Assembly (NCBI GenBank): GCA_964640955.1
Contig: CAZXJI010000006.1
Location: 1-64,000 of the forward strand
Origin: CAXXOK01 sp964640955
GTDB taxonomy: Bacteria; Bacillota; Clostridia; Christensenellales; Aristaeellaceae
Length of the DNA: 64,000 nucleotides
Direction: 5' to 3'
This document shows, one piece after another, positions 1-10,328 of this stretch (position 1 is its first letter; every line of letters begins with the position of its first letter). The notes under the pieces are model-generated. The model had not been told where the DNA came from, did no database searches, and worked only from the letters and a program-made list of their open reading frames with translations. Both the position numbers and the translations under genes were made by a program.

Positions 1-127
1 CGGCCGTACTGCGCGTACGCACGCCCGAAGGGCTGTGCGGACGAACGCAGTGCGGCCGGACGACTATCCTGTGCTTCAAGCGTGATCCCTCGTGCTTAGC
101 CCGCCGTCTAATCAGGCGATCCGAAGG
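1..127. repeat. Dispersed intergenic repeat, copy A (cut by window start)
   Basis: These 127 bases match positions 30276-30402 with one visible difference (T at 120, C at 30395). The first 58 bases fold into a long hairpin: the outer arms CGGCCGTACTGCG and CGCAGTGCGGCCG pair with one mismatch, and GCCC-GAA-GGGC forms the tip. The copy probably extends left of the window. Like copy B it lies beyond the 3' end of a minus-strand gene. A small ORF here (92-343) is not convincing. Function unknown. Confidence 0.85.
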
Positions 128-275
128 GTGCAGGGGCGAGCGGAAAGCCCCTGCCTGCCTCCGCAGAGGCAGTTCTCTACGCGCCCACACCCGCAGGAGC
201 GATCCCCCTGCGCTCCCTGCGCCGAGGGGAGCCCAACCTCCTCATGCTTTGATACCTCTCCCGCGTCAAAGCATG
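128..275. repeat. Hairpin-module spacer downstream of nifJ
   Basis: This continues the repeat as a mosaic. GGGGC (133-137) can pair with GCCCC (147-151) and CTGCCT (155-160) with AGGCAG (167-172). The first module recurs near 30524-30543, where the sequence rejoins copy B after about 120 bases that are absent here. No gene is supported. Confidence 0.6.
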
Positions 276-309
276 CAAAACCCCCTTCCGGCCTGCGCCG
301 AAAGGGGGT
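276..309 (-). terminator. Intrinsic terminator of nifJ
   Basis: Read on the minus strand, an ACCCCCTTTCGGC arm pairs with GCCGGAAGGGGGT and is followed by TTTTGC. It lies about 55 bases beyond the nifJ stop. A weaker hairpin (CAAGGGGAGAGCCCCTTG, 311-328) lies between the stop and this one. Confidence 0.75.
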
Positions 310-364
310 CGCAAGGGGCTCTCCCCTTGATTTGGCTAGCTGAAAGCAGCTTTTCCTCTGCCCT

Positions 365-3300
365 TTACTCCGCCAGGTTCTTGTACTTGGCGTAACGCTC
401 CATGGCGTCTTCCTCGTTCTGCTTGAACAGGCCCTGCGCGACGGCGGGGAACTGCTTGGCCAGAGACGCGTAGCGAATCTCGCTCTTGAGGAAGTCCTGA
501 TAGCCGCCCTTGGGCTCCTTGCTGTCCAGCGTCAGGGGGTTCTTGCCCTCCGCGGTCAGCTCGGGATTGTAGCGGTACAGCGTCCAGTAGCCGCAGTCCA
601 CGGCCTTCTTGATCTCCTCCTGGGAGGTGCCCATGTTGATGCCGTGGTTGATGCAGGGCGAGTAGGCGATGATGAGGGACGGGCCGTGATAGGCCTCGGC
701 CTCCTGCATGGCCTTGATGAGCTGCTGGGGATTGGCGCTCATGGCAACGGACGCGACGTACACGTAGCCGTAGCTCATGGCCATCATGCCCAGGTCCTTC
801 TTCTTGGTGCGCTTGCCGGCCGCGGCGAACTTGGCCACGGAGCCGGTGGGCGTCGCCTTGGAGGACTGGCCGCCGGTGTTGGAGTACACCTCGGTGTCCA
901 GCACGAGGATGTTGACGTCCTCGTTCTGCGCCAGCACGTGGTCCACTCCGCCGTAGCCGATGTCGTAGGCCCAGCCGTCGCCGCCGACGATCCATACGGA
1001 TTTCTTGGTCAGCAGGTCGGCGTCCGCCACCACTTCGCGGGCCAGGGTGCAGGCCTCGCAGGTGCAGCCTTCCTCGATGCCGTCCTTGCAGGCGGCCAGC
1101 AGCTGCTCGCCGGCCTGCTTGGAAACGGTCGCGTCTTCCATGCCCTCAAGCCAGGCCTTGCCGGCTTCCTTGATGGGCTCGACCGCGTAATCCACCGCGA
1201 TCAGCGCCTTGACCGTATCGGCCAGCTTGGCGCGGCGCTGGGTATAGGCCAGGTTCATGCCGAAGCCGAACTCGGCGTTGTCCTCGAAGAGGCTATTGGC
1301 CCAGGCGGGGCCGTGGCCTTCCTCGTTGACGGTGTAGGGGCAGGTCGGGGCGCTGCCGCCGTAGATGGAGGAGCAGCCCGTGGCGTTGGCGATGATCATG
1401 CGATCGCCGAAGAGCTGGGTGGCGAGCTTGACGTAGGGGGTCTCGCCGCAGCCCGCGCACGCGCCGGAGAACTCAAACAGCGGGCGCAGCGCCTGGCTGG
1501 TTTTGATGGAGGTGATCTTCTCAGGCCGCACCTGCGGTACGCTCACGGCGAACTCCCAGTTGGCTTCCTGCTCGGTCTGGGTTTCCAGCGGCTTCATGAC
1601 CAGGGCCTTGCCCTTGGCAGGGCAGACGTCGGCGCAGTTGCCGCAGCCGGTGCAGTCCAGCGGGCTCACCTGCATACGGAACTGCAGGCCGACGAACTCC
1701 TTGCCGGTGGCGTTCTTGGTTTTGAAGGCCGCGGGGGCGTCCTTCATCTTTTCGTCGGTCACGTACGTGGAGCGGATGGCGGCGTGCGGGCACACCAGCG
1801 AGCAGGTGCCGCACTGGATGCACTTGTCGATGTCCCATTCCGGCACGGTAACGGCTACGCCGCGCTTCTCGAACTTGGTGGTGGCGGTGGGCACGAAGCC
1901 GTCGGGGCTGAAGGCGCTCACCGGCAGGCTATCGCCCTCCTGCGCGAGGATGGGCTCCACGACCTTTTCGAAGTACGGGGTGGACTTGATTTTGACGGGC
2001 TCCGCGCCGGTGGTGGCGTTGGCCCACTCGGCGGGCACCTGGATCTCCTTGAGGCCGCTGATGGCGATGTCGATGGCGTCCCAGTTCTTCTTGACGATGG
2101 CGTCGCCCTTCTTGCCGTAGGTCTTCTTGGCATAGGCCTTCATGTACTCGTCGGCCTTGTCGTAGGGGATGACCTCGGCGAGCTTGAAGAACGCGGCCTG
2201 CATGATTGTGTTGATGCGGTTGCCCATGCCCACCTTCAGCGCCAGGTCGATGCCGTCGATGTTCCAGAAGCGGATGTGCTTCTTGGCCAGCAGGCGCTTC
2301 ATGCTCGCGGGCAGGTGGCTGTCCATCTCCTCGGCTGTCCAGGGGCTGTTGAGCAGGAACACGCCGCCGTCCTTGAGCGAGGTGACCATGTCGTACTTGG
2401 TCACGTAGCTGGGATTGTGGCAGGCCACGAAGTCGGCCGCGTCGATGAGGTAGGTGCTCTGGATGGGCTTTTTACCAAAGCGCAGGTGGCTTACGGTCAG
2501 GCCGCCGGACTTCTTGGAGTCGTAGGCGAAGTAGCCCTGCGCGTACATATCGGTATGGTCGCCGATGATCTTGATGGAGTTCTTGTTGGCGCCCACGGTG
2601 CCGTCGGAGCCCAGGCCGTAGAACTTGCAGCAGATGGTGCCTTCCGGCGCGGTGACGATCTGCTCGCCCATGGGCAGGCTCAGGTGGGTCACGTCGTCGA
2701 TGATGCCGACGGTGAAGTGGTTCTTCTTCTCGCCGTCGAAATTGTCGAACACGGCCTTGACCATGGTGGGGGTGAACTCCTTGCTGCCCAGGCCGTAGCG
2801 GCCGCCCAGCACCTGCACGTCGCAAACGCCGTTTTCAAGCAGCGCGGTGCACACGTCGGTGTAGAGGGGCTCGCCCAGGGAACCGGGCTCCTTGGTGCGG
2901 TCCAGCACGGCCAGCTTTTTGCAGGTCTTGGGAATCGCGGCCAGGAAGCGCTCGGAGCAGAACGGACGGTACAGGCGGACCTTGATCAGGCCGAGCTTGG
3001 CGCCCTTCTTGTTGAGGTAGTTGATGGTCTCTTCGATGGTCTCGCAACCGCTGCCCATGGCGACGATCACCTTGTCCGCGTCGGGGGCGCCGACGTAGTT
3101 GAAGGGCTTGTATTCGCGGCCGACGAGCTTGCTGACCTTCTCCATTACCGTTTCCACGATGCCGGGAACCGCGTCATAGTACTTGTTGGCGCCTTCACGG
3201 TTCTGGAAGTAGATGTCCGGGTTCTGCGCCGTGCCGGCCTGGTGGGGATGATCGGGGTTGAGGGCGCGGGCGCGGAAGGCCTTCACCTTGTCCCAGGGCA

Positions 3301-3880
3301 CGAGAGGTTCGACGTCCTTATACTCGATGGCGTCGATCTTCTGCACCTCGTGGCTGGTGCGGAAACCGTCGAAGAAATGAAGGAACGGAACGCTGCTCTC
3401 CAGGGCGGAGAGGTGGGCGATCAACGCCATGTCCGCGGCTTCTTGAACGCTGTTGCTGGACAGCATCGCAAAACCGGTCTGGCGGCAGGCCATGACGTCG
3501 GCATGGTCGCCGAAGATGCTCAGGGCATGGGCGGCCAGCGAACGGGCGCTGACATGGAACACGCCGGGGAGCACCTCGCCGCTGATTTTGTACATATTGG
3601 GGATCATCAACAGCAGGCCCTGGCTGGCGGTGAAGGTGGTGGTCAGCGCGCCGGCAGCCAGGCTGCCGTGCACGGCGCCGGCCGCGCCGGCCTCGCTTTG
3701 CATCTCCTGCACGTGTACGGTCTGGCCGAACAGGTTCTTCTGGCCCTTCGCCGCCCACTCGTCCACGACCTCGGCCATCGGCGAGGAGGGGGTGATGGGG
3801 TAAATAGCCGCCACGTCGCTGAACGCGTATGCGACGTGACTTACGGCGGTATTACCGTCTACGGTCATTTTGATGGACAT
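365..3880 (-). CDS. nifJ: Pyruvate:ferredoxin (flavodoxin) oxidoreductase
   Basis: PFOR oxidises pyruvate with CoA to acetyl-CoA and CO2, reducing ferredoxin; it is the central pyruvate node of anaerobes. The 1171-residue chain is the usual length of the single-chain enzyme. The N-terminal thiamine-pyrophosphate-type domain carries IYPITPSSPM. Two [4Fe-4S] motifs, CIQCGTCSLVCP near residue 683 and CTGCGNCADVCP near 740, are followed by the C-terminal TPP domain with CAGCGE near 805 and a GDGW motif near 965. The start at 3880 (MSIKMTVDG) is chosen because GGAGG sits 7 bases upstream; the in-frame ATG six codons earlier overlaps that site. It is monocistronic, with its own promoter, a structured leader and a terminator. 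Confidence 0.97.
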   Translation of the reverse strand: MSIKMTVDGNTAVSHVAYAFSDVAAIYPITPSSPMAEVVDEWAAKGQKNLFGQTVHVQEMQSEAGAAGAVHGSLAAGALTTTFTASQGLLLMIPNMYKISGEVLPGVFHVSARSLAAHALSIFGDHADVMACRQTGFAMLSSNSVQEAADMALIAHLSALESSVPFLHFFDGFRTSHEVQKIDAIEYKDVEPLVPWDKVKAFRARALNPDHPHQAGTAQNPDIYFQNREGANKYYDAVPGIVETVMEKVSKLVGREYKPFNYVGAPDADKVIVAMGSGCETIEETINYLNKKGAKLGLIKVRLYRPFCSERFLAAIPKTCKKLAVLDRTKEPGSLGEPLYTDVCTALLENGVCDVQVLGGRYGLGSKEFTPTMVKAVFDNFDGEKKNHFTVGIIDDVTHLSLPMGEQIVTAPEGTICCKFYGLGSDGTVGANKNSIKIIGDHTDMYAQGYFAYDSKKSGGLTVSHLRFGKKPIQSTYLIDAADFVACHNPSYVTKYDMVTSLKDGGVFLLNSPWTAEEMDSHLPASMKRLLAKKHIRFWNIDGIDLALKVGMGNRINTIMQAAFFKLAEVIPYDKADEYMKAYAKKTYGKKGDAIVKKNWDAIDIAISGLKEIQVPAEWANATTGAEPVKIKSTPYFEKVVEPILAQEGDSLPVSAFSPDGFVPTATTKFEKRGVAVTVPEWDIDKCIQCGTCSLVCPHAAIRSTYVTDEKMKDAPAAFKTKNATGKEFVGLQFRMQVSPLDCTGCGNCADVCPAKGKALVMKPLETQTEQEANWEFAVSVPQVRPEKITSIKTSQALRPLFEFSGACAGCGETPYVKLATQLFGDRMIIANATGCSSIYGGSAPTCPYTVNEEGHGPAWANSLFEDNAEFGFGMNLAYTQRRAKLADTVKALIAVDYAVEPIKEAGKAWLEGMEDATVSKQAGEQLLAACKDGIEEGCTCEACTLAREVVADADLLTKKSVWIVGGDGWAYDIGYGGVDHVLAQNEDVNILVLDTEVYSNTGGQSSKATPTGSVAKFAAAGKRTKKKDLGMMAMSYGYVYVASVAMSANPQQLIKAMQEAEAYHGPSLIIAYSPCINHGINMGTSQEEIKKAVDCGYWTLYRYNPELTAEGKNPLTLDSKEPKGGYQDFLKSEIRYASLAKQFPAVAQGLFKQNEEDAMERYAKYKNLAE

Positions 3881-4021
3881 GGGTTGTTCCTCCTTCAATA
3901 AAACATATCATTGAAAACCGTTTGTCCTTGGCCGCAGCGCGGCCTCCCCGCCGAAGGGCGGACGTCCTTGCGCACGCCTTTACGGCGACGTGCGGCCGAA
4001 ACAAACGGATGTTTCCAACAT
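3881..4021 (-). promoter_or_regulatory. Structured 5' leader of nifJ (candidate cis-regulatory RNA)
   Basis: The roughly 140-nt untranslated leader has unusual folding potential. On the minus strand CCGTTTGT (4008-4001) can pair with ACAAACGG (3925-3918), closing a junction with three hairpins: one topped by CGCC-GTAAA-GGCG, a CCGCC/GGCGG hairpin and GGCCGC-GCT-GCGGCC. A 5'-terminal hairpin GGATGTT-GGA-AACATCC competes for part of the closing stem. TTCAAT/ATTGAA can pair immediately before the Shine-Dalgarno sequence. No known riboswitch class was recognised. Confidence 0.4.
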
Positions 4022-4027
4022 CCATAT

Positions 4028-4056
4028 ATTATAGGAACTTGAGCCGCAAAAGTCAA
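4028..4056 (-). promoter_or_regulatory. Sigma-A promoter of nifJ
   Basis: On the minus strand, -35 TTGACT (4056-4051), a 17-bp spacer and -10 TATAAT (4033-4028). Transcription would start near 4021. The stretch upstream, 4057-4435, is GC-rich and contains no gene or motif I can support. Confidence 0.85.
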
Positions 4057-4435
4057 GGGAAGCGGGAAGGGGGAAGCAAGGCCCCGCGCAAGGCGACCAA
4101 AGGCCGGAAACCGTTTCCATATCCCGCGCGCGGACCGGAGGCGGCAGGCGGCGAGCGTCGGAGGGAAAAAGGGTGAAGAAGCAAGAAAAACAAGGCTTTG
4201 CGCCGGAGCTACGGCAAAGGCGCGCGAAGCCCCGCAGAATGTTAAATTTCAGTGAACATTGGCGGCGGGCGGGCGCCGAGTCGCGACGCGGGCGGATGCC
4301 GCCGGGTACGCGCACCTGTTTTTTTCCGCGTTTTCCGTAGGTGCGCTCCGGGAATCCCCGCCGCCGTAGAGCCGTTATGGAACCCGTATCGGGGGGCTGG
4401 GGAGCGGATCGCGCGCCGGGACGCACAGGGCGATT

Positions 4436-4481
4436 TAAAAAGGAAGGCGCGCGCCCGCGAGGAGGCGCGCCCGGGCCTTCC
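4436..4481 (-). terminator. Intrinsic terminator of rsgA
   Basis: On the minus strand GGAAGGC (4481-4475) pairs with GCCTTCC (4448-4442) around a GC-rich inner stem, followed by TTTTTAAAT. The inner arm shares a CGCGAGGAGGCGCGC core with the clpB terminator, but in the opposite orientation. Confidence 0.7.
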
Positions 4482-4583
4482 GCCCATTCCCGATCCGCCT
4501 GGCCGGCTTCGGGAGAACGGAAGGCAGCCCTTCCGGCCGGGCAGGGCTCGATCCGTCCGTTTCGGCTTCCGGGCGCGCCCGGT

Positions 4584-5654
4584 TCACGGCCGGCCGTTTT
4601 TCCGTTCGGCTTCGTCCATCATGCGCTTCATGGCCCTCTTGCCGCCGAACAGGAAGCCTATCTTCCGCTCCTCCCGTTTTCGCGCGCTCAGGCCGTCGCC
4701 GGCGGTTTCGCGCTGAAGCTTGCGATAGCTCTCCAGCCGTCGCGCGGTGAGCACACCCGATTCCAGCGCCTCGCGAACCGCGCAGTCCGGCTCGTCCCGA
4801 TGGCGGCAGTCGCGGAAGCGGCAGCTTTCGGCCAGCGCCTCGATATCCGCAAAGGACGCTTCCAGATCCGCGGCTTCCACGCCCAGCGTACGCATGCCGG
4901 GGGTATCGATCACCACGCCGCCGCCGGGTACGGCGAGCAGCTGACGGTGCGTGGTCGTGTGCCGGCCCTTGCCGTCCGCACGGATTGCGGAGGTCGCCAT
5001 GTCCGCTTCCCCGGTCAGCAGGTTGATAAGGGACGATTTGCCCACGCCCGAGGAGCCCAGGAACACGGCGGTGGCGCCCGCGGGCACGCGGCGAAGCAGC
5101 TCGCTGCGCGCGCCTTCCTCCCGCACGGACAGCGCAAGCGCCTCCGCACCCGCGGCCAGCGCGCCGACCCGCGCCAGCGCGCCCTGCGGATCCGGGCACA
5201 GGTCGGCCTTGGTCAGAAGCACCACCGGCGTCGCGCCGCTTTCCCAGGCGACGGCCAGGTAGCGTTCCAGACGGCTTTCGTTGTAATTTTCGTTGAGCGA
5301 CATGCACAGAAAGGCGACGTCGATATTGGCGGCGACCACCTGCGTCCCGTGCGCGCTGCCGGCGGCCTTGCGAACGAAGGCGCTTTTGCGCGGCAGCGTT
5401 TGGGCGATCACGGCGGGGCCGTCCGCTTCGGGCGCGCGGACCAGCACAAAATCCCCCACAGCGGGGTATCCCTCGCCGGAGGCGGCCAGGTGCATCAGTT
5501 TTCCGGATACTTCGGCCGCGAAGGGGCCGGAATCGGTCATGATTGCGTAGCGGTTGCGGTGCTGGGCCGTTACCCTTGCGAGGATCAGCCCGGGAAAGGA
5601 TTGCGACAGGGAAACAAGGCGCTCGTCGGCGCCGTATCGTACCATGATGTTCAA
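4584..5654 (-). CDS. rsgA: Ribosome small-subunit-dependent GTPase A
   Basis: RsgA (YjeQ/YloQ) is a late 30S assembly factor that checks the decoding centre and leaves on GTP hydrolysis. The circular permutation typical of the family is visible: G4 LTKADL (about 147-152) comes before G1 GSSGVGKSS (200-208) and G3 DTPGM (250-254). An N-terminal OB-type region precedes it, and a C-terminal zinc site is formed by C278, C283, H285 and C291. The start is TTG at 5654, 9 bases after GGAGGG; an ATG at 5645 is the alternative. At 356 residues it is slightly longer than B. subtilis RsgA. It appears to share a transcript with a short upstream ORF. Confidence 0.93.
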   Translation of the reverse strand: MNIMVRYGADERLVSLSQSFPGLILARVTAQHRNRYAIMTDSGPFAAEVSGKLMHLAASGEGYPAVGDFVLVRAPEADGPAVIAQTLPRKSAFVRKAAGSAHGTQVVAANIDVAFLCMSLNENYNESRLERYLAVAWESGATPVVLLTKADLCPDPQGALARVGALAAGAEALALSVREEGARSELLRRVPAGATAVFLGSSGVGKSSLINLLTGEADMATSAIRADGKGRHTTTHRQLLAVPGGGVVIDTPGMRTLGVEAADLEASFADIEALAESCRFRDCRHRDEPDCAVREALESGVLTARRLESYRKLQRETAGDGLSARKREERKIGFLFGGKRAMKRMMDEAERKNGRP

Positions 5655-5717
5655 TTCGGTTCACCCTCCATACTGTTTGTGGTTTCCACAGAGGCGTATG
5701 GGAGGCGGCGGGGGAGC

Positions 5718-5774
5718 TTAGTGTACCCGCACCTCCCTTGGTGCGACGATCTCCGGCCGAGACGATTTTTTCAT
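5718..5774 (-). CDS. Candidate 18-residue small ORF in the rsgA leader
   Basis: The reading frame ATG (5774) to TAA (5718) encodes MKKSSRPEIVAPREVRVH. A GGAAGGAG ribosome binding site precedes the ATG and a sigma-A promoter lies about 26 bases further up. The peptide is basic with no membrane segment. It could be a leader peptide coupled to rsgA translation or an independent microprotein. I do not recognise the family. The evidence is promoter, RBS, start and stop only. Confidence 0.4.
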   Translation of the reverse strand: MKKSSRPEIVAPREVRVH

Positions 5775-5806
5775 AAACCACCACTCCTTCCCGCGAAAGT
5801 GGGTTT

Positions 5807-5835
5807 ATTGTACCATAACGCGCGGGGAAGCACAA
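5807..5835 (-). promoter_or_regulatory. Sigma-A promoter of the small ORF-rsgA transcript
   Basis: On the minus strand, -35 TTGTGC (5835-5830), 17-bp spacer, -10 TACAAT (5812-5807). Transcription would begin near 5800, giving about 145 nt before rsgA. Confidence 0.65.
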
Positions 5836-5850
5836 TAATAACAAAAGGAA

Positions 5851-5899
5851 CAAAAAAAACCGGGCGCGCGCCTCCTCGCGGGAACGCACGCCCGGTTTT
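5851..5899 (-). terminator. Intrinsic terminator of clpB
   Basis: On the minus strand AAACCGGGCG (5898-5889) pairs with CGCCCGGTTT (5866-5857) and runs into a T-rich tract. It begins about 20 bases after the clpB stop and insulates clpB from the rsgA promoter. Confidence 0.85.
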
Positions 5900-5918
5900 G
5901 TGAACGGTATTCGGTTCC

Positions 5919-8567
<2,649 letters not shown>

Positions 8568-8826
8568 GAGTAAAACCTCCTTGGGCGGGCAGGCCCGCCT
8601 GCCGAATGGGGATGAATGCGAAACGGGGAAGATTTAGGAGCGGGACGCGTCGAGACGGCCGGACAGCGGTGAAAGGGCTGCCGCGAAACGGCGCGGACGG
8701 GAAAACCTGCCGCACCGGCCCGTGGGCGCGGCCGCGCCCGAACCGGCGCTCGCGCGCGTTCGCTCGAAAAGGAAGGCCTTCACGGCGGCCGGCGGCGAAA
8801 GGCCGCGCGGCGCTCGATCTCGTTAG

Positions 8827-8880
8827 TTTGACTAACTTTGACCTTCATGTACAGTATAGCGCGTCTTTGCGGATTGTCAA
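8827..8880 (-). promoter_or_regulatory. clpB promoter with CtsR operator
   Basis: On the minus strand, -35 TTGACA (8880-8875), 16-bp spacer, -10 TATACT (8858-8853). Immediately downstream, over the start point, lie the heptad direct repeats GGTCAAA (8843-8837) and AGTCAAA (8833-8827) separated by 3 bases, matching the CtsR operator pattern. Repression by blocking initiation is the expected mode. Within the 8568-9055 intergenic gap, this element and the mrnC promoter are the only signals seen. Confidence 0.85.
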
Positions 8881-8993
8881 GGGGAAACGCAAACTTTTCC
8901 GGGCGTTTTCGCCGCGCGGCGAACGCCCTTCCGCCGCCCGTCGGGGCTGAAACCCGCGCGGGCGGCGCGTTTGCAAAAATGCGGGCCGCGCGC

Positions 8994-9022
8994 TTGAATC
9001 GCAGGGCGGTTCATGCTATGAT
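8994..9022 (+). promoter_or_regulatory. Sigma-A promoter of the mrnC-thyX-rlmB-rae1-sigH operon
   Basis: -35 TTGAAT (8994-8999), 17-bp spacer, -10 TATGAT (9017-9022). Transcription would start near 9029, about 27 bases before the mrnC start. Confidence 0.75.
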
Positions 9023-9055
9023 GACGATGGAAAAACAGCGAAAGGCGGCCTGCGG

Positions 9056-9523
9056 GTGGAAGAGTGGGGCATTGCCGGCGAACCGGTGAGCGAGAAGGAA
9101 GCGGATATGAAAAATCCGCTGGCGCTGGCGTTCATCGGCGACACGGTGTGGGACCTGCTCGTCCGTCAGCGCCTGCTGGGCGGCGCCGCACGGGTGAACG
9201 CCCTGCACCGGCGGGCGATCACGCTGGTCAACGCCGGCGCGCAGGCGGGGGCGCTCGGGCGCATCGAACCCCTGCTGACCGAGCCGGAACGGGACGTGGT
9301 GCGCCGGGGGACGAACGCCCACTGCGGGCACCTGGCGCCCCGCAACCAGGACCCCGTGGATTACCGCAGGGCGACGGGGCTGGAGGCGCTGGTCGGCTGG
9401 CTGTACCTGTGCGGACGGCAAACGCGCATCCGCGAGCTGTTCGAGGCTGCCTGCCCGGATGGGGGCGCGCCGAAAGCTGACGATACGGGAGGTTCTCATG
9501 CCGCAAGTATGCCAACGGGTTGA
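9056..9523 (+). CDS. mrnC: Mini-ribonuclease 3
   Basis: Mini-III is an RNase III catalytic domain without a dsRNA-binding domain; in B. subtilis it trims the ends of 23S rRNA. The family core LALAFIGDTVWDLLVR is present, with the metal-binding Asp in FIGD, plus RRGTNA and the later GLEALVGWLYL helix that supplies the second acidic site. The start chosen is GTG at 9056 (155 residues); ATG at 9107 is an alternative that still keeps the core. The gene lies next to rlmB, rae1 and sigH as in B. subtilis, here with thyX inserted, and its 3' end overlaps thyX by 26 bases. Confidence 0.88.
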   Translation: MEEWGIAGEPVSEKEADMKNPLALAFIGDTVWDLLVRQRLLGGAARVNALHRRAITLVNAGAQAGALGRIEPLLTEPERDVVRRGTNAHCGHLAPRNQDPVDYRRATGLEALVGWLYLCGRQTRIRELFEAACPDGGAPKADDTGGSHAASMPTG

Positions 9524-10232
9524 ACTCATCCGCCATACCGTGGACGGCGAGGCCGTGGTCGCGCTGGCCGCCAAGCTCTGCTACGCGGGCGGCGATCTGG
9601 ATTCGCTTCTGGAGAAGATCGCGGCCGGCGACCAGCGCGCGTTTTTGCGAAAGATTCGCGAGATGGGACACGAAAGCGTGCTGGAGCACGTTTCCTTCAC
9701 TTTTCTGGCGGAAGGGGTCAGCCGTTCGCTGCTGGCGCAGCTGACGCGGCACCGAATTGCCAGTTTCAGCGTACAGAGCCAGCGGTATGTAAGTTACGCC
9801 AAGGGTTTCGGCTACGTCGTGCCGCCCGCGGTGAGCGCGCTGGGGCCGGAGGCGGAAGGCGAGTACGCCGCGCAGATGGCGCAGATGCAGCGCTGGTACG
9901 AAGGCTGGCAAACGAAGCTTGGCACTAACGAGGATGCGCGCTTCGTGCTGCCCAACGCCTGCGAGACCCGGCTGATGGTCACGATGAACGCGCGGGAACT
10001 GCGGCATTTTTTCGCACTTCGCATGTGCGAGCGCGCGCAGTGGGAGATTCGCGCGATGGCGGAGAAAATGTTCGCGCTTTGCTGGGAACAGACCCCGGAG
10101 CTGTTCGAGGACGCGGGGCCCGGCTGCCTGCGCGGCCCCTGTCCCGAGGGGGAGAAATCCTGCGGAAAAGCGATGGAAAAACGCGCCGAGCGCGCGGCGT
10201 TCCTGCGCGGGCACGCCGATCGGAAAGCATAA
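9498..10232 (+). CDS. thyX: FAD-dependent thymidylate synthase
   Basis: ThyX makes dTMP from dUMP using methylenetetrahydrofolate and reduced FAD, and differs from ThyA in leaving tetrahydrofolate unoxidised. The signature RHRxxSxxxxSxRY is intact as R84HRIASFSVQSQRY97. The ATG at 9498 is chosen because GGGAGG is 5-6 bases upstream; an in-frame ATG 13 codons earlier lacks a site. The protein is 244 residues, with a Lys/Arg-rich tail. It is co-transcribed with RNA-processing genes; the coupling to mrnC by overlap suggests co-expression rather than shared function. Confidence 0.95.
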   Translation: MPQVCQRVELIRHTVDGEAVVALAAKLCYAGGDLDSLLEKIAAGDQRAFLRKIREMGHESVLEHVSFTFLAEGVSRSLLAQLTRHRIASFSVQSQRYVSYAKGFGYVVPPAVSALGPEAEGEYAAQMAQMQRWYEGWQTKLGTNEDARFVLPNACETRLMVTMNARELRHFFALRMCERAQWEIRAMAEKMFALCWEQTPELFEDAGPGCLRGPCPEGEKSCGKAMEKRAERAAFLRGHADRKA

Positions 10233-10328
10233 ACCAGTTCGGGGCGGGGCGGACGGCCCCGCGCGGAAACCCAACGCGGCCGCGCCCGGCAAAACGCCGG
10301 CGGGCCTTGATAGGAGAAAGGAAACCAT

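Noticed and set aside
92..343. 83-codon ORF at the left edge
   Set aside because: It lies in the dispersed repeat and the nifJ terminator; copy B does not preserve the frame.
644..3901. 1085-codon open frame opposite nifJ
   Set aside because: It is exactly antisense to a full PFOR gene, is Gly/Ala/His/Val-rich with no recognisable motif and has no RBS. High GC in codon position 3 keeps antisense frames open.
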